Positions 34,920 through 48,076 of a DNA stretch of 64,000 bases are shown one piece after another (position 1 is the first letter of the stretch; each line of letters starts with the position of its first letter). Location: contig VTFK01000123.1 of assembly GCA_009617715.1 (NCBI GenBank), forward strand, positions 682,001 to 746,000. Reading direction: 5' to 3'. Source of the DNA: Plectrocnemia conspersa (Eukaryota > Arthropoda > Insecta > Trichoptera > Polycentropodidae). Made by a program: the position numbers and the translations under genes. The notes below the pieces were generated by a model. The model made no database searches and had not been told where the DNA came from. It was given only the letters and a program-made list of their open reading frames with translations.

Positions 34920-37900
34920 TGGAAAGGAATTTTTGTAATGGTCCTGGAATAGATATGCTAAAATTTAAAACATTTAGGGCATTAGTGCAAACATTTACAC
35001 ATGCATCATAATCTCGAGCTTTAGATTATAACATAAAGTTGCGATTGCGTCCATTATTCTAAACCGCAGCGGCCTATTATAATTATACATTATTCTAAAC
35101 GAACTTGCCAAATACCTAGATGTTTCGGCTAAAGCTATAAAAAACTAGAAAAAAAATATGGGATGGCACTAATCTATTTTAGGTGTGCGCCATAACTGAT
35201 TTTTAATGTTTAATTGTATATTTATTGTTTGTATAATGGGCACCATGACGCATTGGGAAAACATGTCAAGTCAAGATAGTCAGATTTGTAATAAAAAAAA
35301 AATTGCCAAACTTTTGAGGATATTATTTTTTCCATTTCAGAAAATTTAAGAAATGTATAACTAAATTTATAAAACTTGATTCGTCTGTTGCAAGAGTATT
35401 TTGAAATAAATTAAAGGTTTAAATAACCGCGTATTGTGAAAATTATGGCTGTTTTGCTTTGTAATTTTATTTAAATAAATAAGTCGCAAATATTTTAAGT
35501 ATATTTTTATAAAAATATATTTTATAATAATAAATTTAGAGCTATATTATGCACGATTTAAATTAAATTATTCATAACGATATTCATCAGTGAGATTAAG
35601 AAAATCTAGTAAAACCAAATTTGAGATGATCGATCGGAATTATAATTATATAATAATCGTTAGTTCATACGGCATGCAGAAATAAATAAAAGACAATATA
35701 AGTTATAGTGTTTCGCACGTTTTGGAATATAATTTTTTTTTATAAATATTAACCCAATGACGTATTTAATTAATTAGTTACCGAAGTGTGAGAAATTTGT
35801 AAGCGATTGTTTGTTCCTGGTCATTTTACATTATATTTAAAATTCAACAGACCCTTAGAATCTTTCCTGTCTGATTGTTTTTTTTATGGATATTGAAAAT
35901 CATGCTTCACTATTTGACATTTAATTAAGTTTTATTAATGATAAATAATTAAATAAGTTTTATTAATGATAAAAACTGCAATATATTTTCGCGTATACAG
36001 AAAAAGACTTTCTACGTATTATGTGTTCCTGGTAGTTGAAACTTGCGTTCAATGCTAATTCCTAATTATTTTAATCACAAATCTTCAAGGAATTATACTG
36101 AAGATTTCATACGGCATGCAGAAATAAATAAAATCATTTATCTCAAATCTAATATAATGTAAGGTGTCGTGTATTTCCCACATTTTAGAAAATTATTATT
36201 AGATTAAATATGTTTTTTTTATGAACATTACTAAAAAATTATATTAAATCTTATATTACAACATATCGGGCGTTAGGGTAACACAATCAACAACTAGTAA
36301 GTAGTGAAACACCAGACTGAAAGCAAATTATGAACTATTATTACAGCTTACAATCAATAGATCACTAGCTCGATTTTATCTATAAGATTAGGAACATCTA
36401 GGAAAACTTAATCTGTGTCTTAAATCTTAATTCTGATCTCTCAGACATGATAAAAAATTGAAAAAAAAAGTTCATATGGGAGTCAAGCCAATGTTTATCA
36501 CGCTGGAAGAAGTTTATGTATTAAATATTCTGTACAAAAGCGGCATGACGCATTGGAAACATCTGTCACTGTAAGATTTCTAATTAATAACATATTTTTT
36601 TTGAAAAGGTATTTATTTATCTCATGAAAATGTGTGACATAGCTACTTGTGGAATATTTTTTGGATCAAATTGAGCTATATGAAATTGCACTTAAAACTC
36701 AATTTAATGAATGTATTTTGTAAGACTTGAAAAAATACATTAAAAAGGTATTATTTTTAATAAACATAATTTACATAAAAGCAAATTAAAAAATATAATG
36801 TTTTTTATTTATTATTTTTTCAGTTATATATGTAAATATATAGTACCGCAATACAGTGAAAGATCGACCGGCGTACATGTACGGCGATATCGCTCAAAGG
36901 CATTTTCAGAAACATTTTAAGTTATTTCCGACTTTTCCTCAACAAGAAATATTTTAAAATTCGCGTAACGCATTCTGGAGAGCAATATAATAGTTACATT
37001 TGTTTTTTATTAAATTTTGAGTACAACAATGTGTGCTAATGTTAATTTTAAACAGTTCATATCTTGAATTCTAAACGTCTTAGCTACCCTTGAGCTATAG
37101 TACTATACTTTGTTCAATAGAGCCGGTTCAAATTGACAATTTGATGCATGTATGTGTATGAAATGGGTTCGTAGAAACCTAAGTTCAGAGTCGGCCTAGA
37201 TTTATGTATGTATTGGCTTATCGTCATTCACATGCGCTATTCAATTCTCATATATTTTCATAAGCTGTACACACTTAAAGTTAAAGAATATCATCACACT
37301 CAGGGTTACACAAGGTTGTTCACACCGTGTATAAAAGTGGTCAAATCCCGATGGTAAAAATCGGGGATAATCTCATTACGTATTCGATGGACACGTGATG
37401 GATTTCCTGTCGTATGTGTACAGTGAATAATCGCTGAGGGTAAATACCTTATAATATGTCGTATTCAAATAGCAAGAGAGTGACGCGATAATATATTTAT
37501 TAATCGTTACCCGGAAACGATTGATTCGATAGAGAAGATCGCATCGATATGGCCGGCGAGATAAAATTAACCCAAATTCTGAAAGGAGAAAGTATCTTTC
37601 TATATATGTTCGATCGTAATATGTTTACCGCGCCGGCACGCGCTCCGATATAATAATGAAATCGAACGATACTGCGAAACTGGACACGTGAAAACGTGTT
37701 TCTAGATCGTAACTATAATTTTCAAACACGAGAAGAAAAAATAATATTGATACAGCGCATAATAAGTAGGTGCGTGTTCTTTAGTTTGAAGATTCGAAAC
37801 TTGCGCAATCGAGTGGTGGAGGAGAGCGTGAGAAGTTCGCAATTATTAGGTGAACAAAAAGGGCCATGTTACAAATAAACCAAACCGCAATTTGGAGTAC

Positions 37901-39400
37901 AATAGATCGATATATTTATATTGCCAATCAGATCCACGAAATTGTCACGAATAGTGAGAGAACGGATTAAATTCTATTGAACACGTGTGAATTGCCACAT
38001 TATGGTAAAGCTTAGCTCTACCTACAATTACATTCACTATTTGTCCTTCTAAAGCAGGAACTAACATTGTTGGATAGTTTTGTTCATATGACAAGGCAAA
38101 TCTAAATAAATTAAATTATGAATATGAATTTGTCTTTTTCTAGATCTTCTTAATCTCTAACACTGTAATTCTATTTTATTTAAGATGACATGAATTAAAA
38201 TAAGAATTTTTAATTAATGGCGCAATCTAGGTTAGGCGTAAGGTTACTATTTAAAAATATATATATTTTTCCGGTTCAAGGAAGTAGTATCTTGGTTTAT
38301 AAGATTTGTTTAAAAGACAGCATTACGACTCTATTTACATTTGTCATGTAATGTATTTTATTATTATTATATTAGTCATCGCCAGACAGGACACAAACGA
38401 CGTTGTCGAAAACTTCTGTTTTATCTGTGACATATTAATTATTTTGAGTTATCTAGTGTACATTAACATTGGTACGCAAACCATGGGTCCCAATCCCCTC
38501 AGTGATCGAGAGAAACTAAAAAAAGTAACAGTAAAATATAAATGTCGGCAGTAAAGGCGAACAGGAGATAGCCCCAATAACCGACAGAGGGAGTACCAAG
38601 CGACGTGACGCAGATCGCATACTCTCTCAGTCTCTCACCGACTGCGGAACAATCAAGAAGTGATGAGGATGACTTACGGTAAAGATTCGAACTTTGTGAG
38701 CGATGAATTTGTATTTGTTTAAAATAAAAAATATTAATACGCATAAATAAAACTAGTGTTGTTTGTTTTTTTGATTCAATAGGGGTAAGGTTAATATAAT
38801 TTTTTGATAAATATAGTAATTTTTCCGATTCAAATAAGACATCTCTTGGGGAGACCTACCATACATGATAGATCAGTGTTCGAATTAAGTATGAAATCTA
38901 TTGTTTTTTTAATTTATATCGTGGCTGGGAGATCAAAATAATTATAATTGCGATCGATCATTACATATTAGATATTACTAATATTATGAATGAATATCGT
39001 GATAATTTATTCACATTTAGCTAGGTCGTAATTAATATGTTTAAAAAATCTTTAATGAGCTATTTCAGCGCATATAAAACAACATTTATGTTGAAAAAAA
39101 TATCACAGATTGGAGTTTCCTAAATTTTCCTAATCTCATTTAATCAATAAAATCAAACATTGATTTCAAGCTGTACTAATAGTTGTCACTTGTACACCGA
39201 ATTCATCAGATAATTTACCAAAATCAACTAGAAATAACTGTACAGAAATTAAAAAATATATATTTTTTGAGAATTCATGCAACTTTTTTCAAATAAAATT
39301 ATATCAGTAAATACTTTATATATCATATCATTGTATGATTGTTATTTTTGTTTTCCTTGTACTTTTAAGTGTACTTATTATATAATTCTAAATGTATACG
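34920..39400. other. AT-rich intron with dispersed repeat fragments
   Basis: TGACGCATTGGRAAAC blocks occur at about 35246 and 36545. A CATACGGCATGCAGAAATAA block is present at about 35668 and 36110. The region 36270-36420 matches 51130-51300 (ACACAATCAACAACTA.. CTAGGAAAACT). A stray unit related to the tandem array, with TTTTTTCAGTTATATATG and GTACATGTACGGCGAT, lies at about 36810-36890. At 38480-38700 a TACGCAAACCATGGGTCCC block may be a decayed hAT-like end. Positions 37500-37690 are GC-richer. No exon was supported. Confidence 0.45.
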
Positions 39401-39407
39401 TATTATA

Positions 39408-39583
39408 CAGTAGACCCCCAATAACACGGTTATTGGGGGTCTTTATGCGTGAGCGAGCCAAAGGGAGGATATTTCACCACACGCTCCTGATTCGTATATA
39501 CGTATTGCAAAAAAATTGTATGAGTATTTTCTAGTCCCTCAAATACACGAGCCCAATTCAACGTGTTATTAGGGGGTCTACTG
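39408..39583. mobile_element. 176-bp pogo/Tigger-like MITE
   Basis: It begins TA-CAGTAGACCCCCAATAACAC and ends TTATTAGGGGGTCTACTG-TA (TA at 39406-39407 and 39584-39585), a near-perfect inverted repeat of about 20 bp with TA duplication. CAGTAGNCCCCC-type ends are seen in pogo/Tigger-like elements, so that is the most likely affiliation. The left arm also folds on itself: AGACCCCCAATAACACGG is followed at once by TTATTGGGGGTCT. No coding capacity. Confidence 0.8.
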
Positions 39584-39659
39584 TATTTATAATTGCAATG
39601 TATTAAATTGTATCTGCAGAATGAGTTATTTCTTACTCATGCGGAATTACGTAAATAAA

Positions 39660-41150
39660 AAAATATATAATATTTTCTATAGAAATTATTTACTTGAAAC
39701 AAATTTCAAAAATATTATTTAATAAAATATTTTTTAATTATTATTTCTTCAGTTATATATGTTAATATATAACTTTCTGGGGTACACAAAACAGTGAAAC
39801 ATTGACCACCGCACATGTACGGCGACAGCGCAAAAATGGTTAATGAAATCGAAATATTAAAAAATAGACACTGACTAGCCAATTTTTGCCTCCCTGGAAT
39901 AAGCTGAAATGACTTCCCTATCAAAGGTCTGGTAGTGTGTAAAAATCAACACTTCTATCGTGCTTTGATTTTTTCAGAAAAATATTATTTTCTATAAAAG
40001 TCATTTATATTGAATCAAATTAAAAAAAATAATACATAAATATGATGCTCCTTATTTATTATCTTTTCAGTTATATTATATATAACTATCTGGGGTACCT
40101 CAAAATAGTAAAAGATCGACCACCGTACATGTACGGCGATAATGAAATTGAAATATTAAAAAATAGTCACTGTCTGGCCAATTTTTGCCTCCCTGGAATA
40201 AGCTGAAATGACTTCCCTATCAAAGGTCTGGTAGTGTGTAAAAATCAAAAAAACACATCTATCGCGCTTTGATTTTTTCAGAAAAATGTTATTTTCGATA
40301 ATTGTCATTTACATTGAAACAAATTAAAAAAAAAAAGAATACATAAATATAATGTTCCTTATTTATTATTTTTTCAGTTATATATGTTAATATATAACTT
40401 TCTGGGGTACACAAAACAGTGAAAGATTGACCACCGTACATGTACGGCGACACCGCAAAAATGGTAAATGAAATCGAAATATAAAAAAATAGACACTGAC
40501 TAGCCAATTTTTGCCTACCTGGAATAAGCTGAAATGATTTCCTTGTCAATGGTCTGGTAGTGTGTAAAAATCAACACATCTATCGTGCTAGATTTTTTCA
40601 GAAAAATATTATTTTCTATAAAAATAAATATAATGTTCCTTATTTATTATTTTTTCAGTTATATATGTTAATATATAACTTTCTGGGGTACACAAAACAG
40701 TGAAAGATTGACCACCGTACATGTACGGCGACACCGCAAAAATGGTGAATGAAATCGAAATATTAAAAATAGACACTGACTAGCCAATTTTTGCCTTCCA
40801 GGAATAAGCTGAAATGACTTCCCTATCAAAGGTCTGGGAGTGTGTAAAAATCAACACATCTATCGTGCTTTGATTTTTTCAGAAAAATATTATTTTCTAT
40901 AAAAGTCATTTACTTTGAATCAAATTTAAAAAATAATACATAAATAGAATGTTCCTTATTTATTATTTTTTCAGTTATATTATACATAACTATCTGTGGT
41001 ACCTCAAAATAGTAAAAGATCGACCACCGTACATGTACGGCTATAATGAAATTGAAATATTAAAAAGTCACTGTCTGGCCAATTTTTGCCTCCATAGAAA
41101 AAGCTGAAATGACTCCCTTTGTGCTTTGGTTTTTTCAGAAAAATAAGACA
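39660..41150. repeat. Five-unit tandem array, unit about 281-318 bp
   Basis: Taking CAGTTATAT as unit start, units begin at 39750, 40068, 40375, 40656 and 40972 (spacings 318, 307, 281 and 316). Each carries a TTATTATTTTTTCAG run, an ACTTTCTGGGGTAC-like block, the palindrome CCGTACATGTACGG (or a one-base variant), CAATTTTTGCCTCCCTGG and CTGAAATGACTTCCCT. Units alternate in detail: 1, 3 and 4 share TATATGTTAATATATAAC, while 2 and 5 share GTACCTCAAAATAGTAAAAG. This suggests amplification of a two-unit block. Minus-strand frames inside are parallel accidental frames, not genes. Confidence 0.85.
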
Positions 41151-41154
41151 AACC

Positions 41155-43700
41155 AGAAAATGTTAACAGCAACAAATATTTTATTATGCAATTAATAATT
41201 CAGTTATTCATTTTATTTTTCCGTTATATAAAATTATATAAGCTTGTTTCTGTGTAATATTAAGACATATGTAATCCTATGGTCGTAATACATAAATTAA
41301 AATAAAATAAAATCATAAAGCAGCTGCGGTATCTCACGACAGTGAGGGACCGACAGTTAATCATAGACATATTTTTTATGAAAAATGATATATTATGTAG
41401 CTTTATAACATAAAATATAGTTATTTTTATTTATATATACATATTTTTAAAACAAAAATTCGTGTTAATAAAATTAAAATCTAGTCTATATGCCGCGTAG
41501 CAATAATTTTTCTGATTTTTAAAAAAATATTTCAATGGATGATATGCTCGGCGTGACTTTACTCTCTTAACTATGCCATAAAATATTTCATATGTCATAT
41601 TTATGACTTTGAATTTTGGTGATATGACATTGCAAATACACGATTTACTTACAAATAGCTGAATATAAGTATTATGGCACAGATCAACGACAAATCCTCC
41701 TATAAAATACAACATGGCATACCTTCCCTCGCCGACCGCGACTATGACCACAAACACATACACGCTGATTTACATATTCATTAGTGAATCTACATAACGG
41801 CGCGTTTAAATCCATTTCCCGATCATGACAACGGCGTGCCTCGTTTCTGCGGTTTCCTAGAAGCGTCTTTTAATGTTCACGTTTTATTCCCGGTACTTGG
41901 TTGTGTATGTACTAGCCGCATAACTGTACCGGCGGACGGTTCTCACAGTCTCGAGCCGAGAGAGAAACGATCATTTTTCTTAGCCATTATCACAGCCTCG
42001 CCGGTATCGGGCGTCTACCTGTCTGTGCCAAAATTCAATAAGCGCAAATAGTTATTTACGGACATACCTGCGCACGTGAACAAAGCCGCCGTGGCAGGGG
42101 TTTCCTCACTAGCCGGTGGAATGCCATTCATGGGTTTTCTATTCTAGCCTTTCTGGGTAAGCTGCATTGTTTCTATGCATCGCCTTATCGGCTACGGTGC
42201 AAATTAGTCACTGGAAGGCGGTGACATCATCGCAGGTGAGCGGAGCTCATGCGATTTGATGAGCTAACACAATATGTTTTATCCGCTGAAACCATACGAG
42301 AGCGGAATGTTCTACTGTAAGGGGATTTGCGGTGATTTATCGACGATCTCTGATCGCAGGAAGTTACACTATGAACTATTGTGCGACAATTCTTTGGTTT
42401 AGGAGCTTAGGATAGCTTTGACGCTCGTTCGCCGACAGCTTTGCGACGTTTCACTTTTATATCGAGTGCAGGTAACACAAATTTAAGTCTAAACCAGTTT
42501 CACAACAATTTAAGAATATGTATTATAAAATAACATCTGTACTAATTTTCCATAACTAGATGTTAGTCCTCTGACAATATCAATGTCAGGGTGCTAAGCC
42601 TCGACGAGGGGGTGGATTTACTGAAAGGCGATTTGCAGAAGTACTAAACGGCCGATCGCTAAGTCCGGGATGAATCGGATCAAACAACGTTGGGATGACA
42701 CGACGGTGGATTCAACAACCCTTGTGCTAACAACGAGTACGAATATCGAGGGTTAGTTTCAAGCATCGGTTTAAACTAATGTTTACAATTACTATTGTAT
42801 ATATTATATTGTAGTAATAAACTATAATGTATCATTTCTGAGAGATTATTCATTTTTAAAATCTTTAAGAATAAAGGTTGTCTTTATATATCGTAAGATT
42901 ATATCAAGAAAAAAAGCAAAACTGCCAAGTAATTTTTGAGATACATTTTGAACAGATTCATTTTACTAATCTCACGGATGAGCATCTGGATTAATAATTG
43001 GAATAAAACTGAGCTAGGTATTGTTGAAAGCTGTAATAATAGTGTATTATTAATAAAATATATGTTACTAATTTACACACTTTGATTTCAGTCAGGGGGT
43101 CTCATTACTTAAATGTGTTTACAACCTTGAAACGAATTGAATAAATAAATAAATAATACTTCAATCAAAGCCATTGAAAATTTTTATGAGAAATACTATA
43201 AAACATAATTGTTCCATAAAACAGATTGTTTGTGCAATACAATACTATGGAAAATGAGCATTAAATAATAATTTATTAAATAATAAGTTAAAAAATAGAT
43301 TTTTAATTAATTTTATATTGGAAACTAATTATTTAATAAGTAAATAAATTAACTAACGATCAGTTGAAAAATAAATTATTAAAATAAAGGTATTTTATCG
43401 GGGGTCAAATTTAATATAATAAAAATGTCATTTTTTAAGTATGTTTAGAGAGTTTTTGGGATGCTTTCTGTTCTGATTTACGATCACTCGCTGCCGCTCG
43501 CTTGCAACCAGTCTGTTTTTTATATACGTATTTATACAGAAAAACATTGTTTTGCTACATACATTTGTAAATACGTTTTAAAAATTAAACAAGTTAGCAG
43601 CAGCAAGTAATATTTTTTAATATAAATTTGACGCCCGATAGCAAAAGTAGTAAAATTAATAAAGTAATCGGTTTTTAAGACAAAATAATCAAAATGCATT
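41155..43700. other. Intron with a long GC-raised block at 41690-42760
   Basis: The first 500 bp and the last 900 bp are AT-rich. The roughly 1-kb block at 41690-42760 is clearly GC/CpG-richer than the average. Its frames (for example 41836-42051) have no domain, no repeats match it elsewhere in the window, and no splice-flanked exon is evident. A regulatory region or unannotated non-coding exon is possible. Confidence 0.35.
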
Positions 43701-43704
43701 TTAA

Positions 43705-43775
43705 TAAATTATTGACAGTTGCGAAACGTCCATTGCTGTTCAAATCGAAATCTAACCTAAACGAAACGAACGTTC
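43705..43775 (+). repeat. Fragment of the foldback repeat family
   Basis: It contains TTGACAGTTGCGAAACGTCC, TGCTGTTCAAATCGAAATCT and AACCTAAACGAA, the signature of the arms at 46620-47595 and 2055-2345. Only this core is recognisable. Confidence 0.6.
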
Positions 43776-43779
43776 AGAA

Positions 43780-46315
43780 CACTATCCATAACAGTTGATG
43801 TGTCGCCCTACTATTATTTTTTAAAACAAAATTCGCTAGTGGAATACAGAATTTAACAATAACTGATTAATTGATACTGATCATTTAGTTATAGTTACGG
43901 ACCATTTATTTTATTATTTACTGATCAAAAAATTATTATTTATTTTATTTTTCTACAGGAAAGAACATATTGAGAGCTAAAATGTCATCTTTAACGGATA
44001 ACAATTTATTATTTATCAAGGGTAACATGCATCTGGTGCTTATGTAACAAATTGAAAAAGTATTTTTTTTTATTTTACTAAAAAACTTTATGTTTAACGA
44101 ATTAAGGATAACAATTCGTAGCGTCCTCGATTATGACAGCATTATCTGGAAAACCAGCGTTACGAAATATTTATTGTAGGAGAGCATTCAGAGAAAACTT
44201 CGTATTTGACGAAGCGCGAATGTTGCTGATTTTCAGCTGCGGACTTTGGAGCGCTTTAGAGCCACGATTGCGTCCCTTATTCTTTACCGTTGCGGCCCTA
44301 ACGTCAGCGCTCGCGAACGCTCCTCTTACACGATTTATCCAGTTTCTTAACGAGCTTGCCAAATACAATATTTATGCGTATGAAATATAAAATATAACTG
44401 TTTAGTATAAAATGCATAATGACGCATTGGGAAGACCTGATGGTCAGATTTTCAATATATACAAAAAGCAACTGTGCTGTGCTTGGCAAATTTTATATCG
44501 TTTTTAAGTATTTTTAAAGTGTACCTATTTAATAAATAAGGAATTTATTATAACTAAATATATATGCAATGATATTTTGGTAATGGCCTAAGAAGTGATT
44601 AAGACTGCTTAGGAACACAAATAAAATATGGAATTAGAATCTAAAACGCTATTAGAAAACACAACGGCTCTCGAAATAAATGCTTGAACATGACGAGAAA
44701 ACAGTTTTATTAGTATTTTACCTGCGGGATGCGAGAATTTTTGTTTCGTGGCGCTTATCGGTTAAGAGCGGGAGACAAGGACGATATGTTTTTTGTACTG
44801 CGAGGTTGGAATTTCGTTCATCTATGCCCATATTTTGTTGTAAATATTTACTATTTAGACCTGCTATTTTTACTACCGATTTGTTTTAACTAAAGTAAAG
44901 ACGAATAATATATCACATTTTTATTATAAAAAGTTTTGAATTTATTCATAAATATTTTGCTTCCAAAACCATCAAAGATCCCCGAAGCGGCCACTGAAAA
45001 TTATTTTACGACAGTAAGTAAATATATGAATGTATTGTACCAGATCTTATGTATAAAAGTGCATATTTAAAACTAATTTCAAATCGTTATATGTTAAATT
45101 TTCTACATTGTATACATTCTACAGCAGAATAAAAAAAGCTATATAAGTATATTTGAAGCATTTTGTCACTCACGCCAAGATGAATGAACCCAAAAGTTCT
45201 AAATGAAGTCAACGCACAATGGAGAGAACTCAGGTAAGTCACGGTGACGCGGTGAAATTGAAGCAGCTCAGCCAAGTAAGTTCCGAGTGTACTTTTTGGG
45301 AGGTATTTTATTTATAATACCGTTCATTCCGGAATTCGCGCCATTGTGTCTTGTATCCGTATACGCTATACACAAAAGAGCAACAGGTAATTTAGCAATA
45401 TTACGCCGCTTTTACGTATTGGCCCACACCACGAAGCGGAGACGATACTTTATCACACGCATCCATATCACATCAGAGCAAACAAGAGGGAAGTGGATCT
45501 GAATTTGCAGCAGTGCAAATAGAACGTGAATGTTACGTGCGGTTACAGTGGGGCAAAACCTTTGGCTTCGATGGTCGCCAGTTCGACCGGGGGGTTAAAC
45601 TTGAACCCGATCGGTTGGTCAGCCCTGGCCAGAGCGCAACGTATGTCGCCGGCGAGGCCGCAAATCTGGTTTACGTGCCGCGATAGGCCGATAAAGGGCT
45701 CATTAGTGCGCCGTAAATCGCAGGGCTTAAGCCCCGGAACGCCGCAGGTGTTTAGGTCACCGGAGGACACGCGGGACCCTGGATTAACGTTGGATTCCGA
45801 TACAATGGGTCAAAATAACGCGAGCACGGTTACGTGGATATTTGATGGAGCTTGTGATCATTCCAGATACCTGATGGGGTTTGGTTGAACGAATCAGTAA
45901 GCTCGGTCGTGAACTGGAAACATTAACATGCCAAAATCTCGTGGTTTGGTCTTCTCGGGAACAATGCAATATCAAGATTTTTTTTAGAAAATCGCTAAAT
46001 TATCGAGAATTATCGCTTAGCTTTTTTCGTTAAAAATTAAATTTGTACAAATATTTTTTAATGTTTTAATAGTTTTTTTACGACCCTACTATTAGCTCTA
46101 AAGCATACGATACGGATATACGTTTGATATACTTATCATTTGAACAAATTTATAAAAATATTATCAATCGGAGTAATGATAAATATATCGAACGTATATC
46201 CGTATCGTATGCTTTAGAGCTAACAGTAGGAACGTAAACCCAAAATTTCTTTCTCAATTATGAATAATGATGAAGTGGATAGCTCTCGAACTGACTGTGT
46301 TAACGCAAATATAGT
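43780..46315. other. Intron; repeat fragments and a GC-rich patch at 45540-45880
   Basis: At 44268-44365 a GATTGCGTCCCTTATTCTTT and CGAGCTTGCCAAATAC pair matches 35049-35115, and an ATGACGCATTGGGAAGACC block follows at 44419. Positions 45540-45880 are GC-rich and open on both strands (45526-45888 plus, 45543-45770 minus) without a recognised domain. Near 46095-46225 an inverted repeat pairs TAGCTCTAAAGCATACGATA with TATCGTATGCTTTAGAGCTA, with further complementary sequence inside. Confidence 0.45.
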
Positions 46316-46319
46316 ATAG

Positions 46320-47600
46320 TAAAGAGCAAATGCATTTTCACCAGTAGATATATATAACGAAAATATAACTAATAAGCGCTAATGAAATTATATACTGCAG
46401 TAAAATGTCGTAAACTAAATTTTACAGTTGCGAAACGTCCATTTCCCAAACCTAACCTAACGAAAGTTCTAAAACTAATTACAGTTTTAGAACTTTCATT
46501 AGGTCAAGTCCAAAATATTTCTCGCAGGGAGAAATAAACAAAAGAAGAAGTACAGACAGACGTCACATCTCGCATATTTCTCCATTGTTTGTCTGAACTT
46601 CGATATTACACTATGTCAGTAAAGTTATAGTCCAAATACATTTTAACCAGTAGATACTGATAGGTAGTAATGAAATTATATACTGCTCTAAAATTTCTAT
46701 GAAACTCAAATTGACAGTTACGAAACGTATGTTTGCTGTTCAACCCCAAACCTAACCTACACAAATTAACCAAAACCACATCGACCTACTGAAAGTTCTA
46801 AAACTATTTATAGTTCAATATACAAATTAAGCCAACTCATCTCTCAAAAAATACAGACACGACATCGCATCTCGCATATTGCTCCATAGTTAGTCTGCAC
46901 TTCGATATTACACTGTGTTTTAAAAATATGATAGCTATTCATACCAATATTACTACAAACTTCTGATATAAAAGTGTTGATCAAAGTGTATTCAAATCAA
47001 ATTTTGGTCAATAGGAGAGCGCAAAAACAATTATAACTTCTCAGAAGGCAAAAATTCACGTTAAAAGCAATAAAATCGTGTCGGCGCCGTCGCAGTGGGA
47101 ACGCCCGTTACCGAGCGTTCACGATGCCGGCACGATTTTATTGCTTTTGACGTGAATTTTTGACTTCTGAGAAGGAATAATTGTTTTTTGCGTTCTCCTA
47201 TTGACCAAAATTCGGTTTGAATATACTTTGATTAGCCCTCTTATATTAGAAGTCCATAGTAATATCAATAAGGAGAACTATAATATTTTTTAAACATAGT
47301 GTAATATCAAAATGCAGACAAACTATGGAGCAATATATGAGATGCGATGTCTGTCTTCACTTATTCTTCCGCTTATTTTCTTCTGAGAAATGAGTTGTCT
47401 ATGTTTGTATTTTGGACTTGACCTATTGAAAGTTCTATTATTAGGTTAGGTTTGGGTTTGAACAGCAAATGGACGTTTCGCAACTGTCAAATTGGGTTTT
47501 ATAGACATTTTAGAGCAGCATATTAACGCCTATCTTTTAAATTATATTTTCGCTAGTGGAAATTAATATCTACTAGTGAAAATGTATTTTGACTTTTTTA
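46320..47600. mobile_element. Large foldback element with arms of about 470 bp
   Basis: The left arm (about 46620-47085) and right arm (about 47126-47595) are reverse complements along their length. Paired blocks include AGCAATAAAATCGTG / CACGATTTTATTGCT, TTGGTCAATAGGAGAG / CTCCTATTGACCAA and CCAAACCTAACCTA / TAGGTTAGGTTTGG. The central spacer of about 40 bp is GC-rich. The outer left portion is repeated once more at 46320-46610. No protein is encoded. This is the structure of a foldback-type DNA element; single arms or fragments occur at 2055-2345, 2395-2560, 15500-15570, 43705-43775 and 47880-47965. Confidence 0.8.
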
Positions 47601-47680
47601 GTAAAAATATAATTTTACCAAAAAATACGCATTCACTGTAAAATTTATACATTGGATGTAAATAAACAATGATAAGTATG

Positions 47681-47682
<2 letters not shown>

Positions 47683-47760
<78 letters not shown>

Positions 47761-47768
47761 ATATATAT
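47683..47768. repeat. (TA)n microsatellite
   Basis: An almost pure TA dinucleotide run of about 85 bp, with one phase slip near 47748. The frames over it are artefacts of the repeat. Confidence 0.95.
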
Positions 47769-47879
47769 CATATAGAATATCATATAATTTTACTACGACC
47801 TGCCAGATAATTTATATTTTCACTGGTAAAAATATGTATCAACTGGTGAAAATATATTCCGATATGATTTTACTGAAAT

Positions 47880-47965
47880 GACATATTTTAAAAAATATTT
47901 TTGACTTCTGAGAAGGGATAATTGGTTTATGCACTCTCCTATTGGTCAAAATTCGGAACTGGTCC
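47880..47965. repeat. Extra fragment of the foldback arm
   Basis: TTTTTGACTTCTGAGAAGGG, then TGCACTCTCCTATTGGTCAA and AATTCGG repeat the inner part of the right arm at 47155-47215 in the same orientation. It is probably debris from a further copy. Confidence 0.6.
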
Positions 47966-48076
47966 GGTTCGTATTATCTCATTTTTATATTTTATGATTT
48001 TTTGTTTGTTTTTTTCTATGTATTATTTTAATAATATATTTTTTGTATATTAAAATAATATAATGCATTATTTTCG

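Noticed and set aside
39715..40549. Two near-identical minus-strand frames (69 and 86 aa)
   Set aside because: They are the same frame in successive units of the tandem array, have no domain and stop at different points.
47598..47783. Tyr/Ile repeat protein frame
   Set aside because: A translation of the (TA)n microsatellite.
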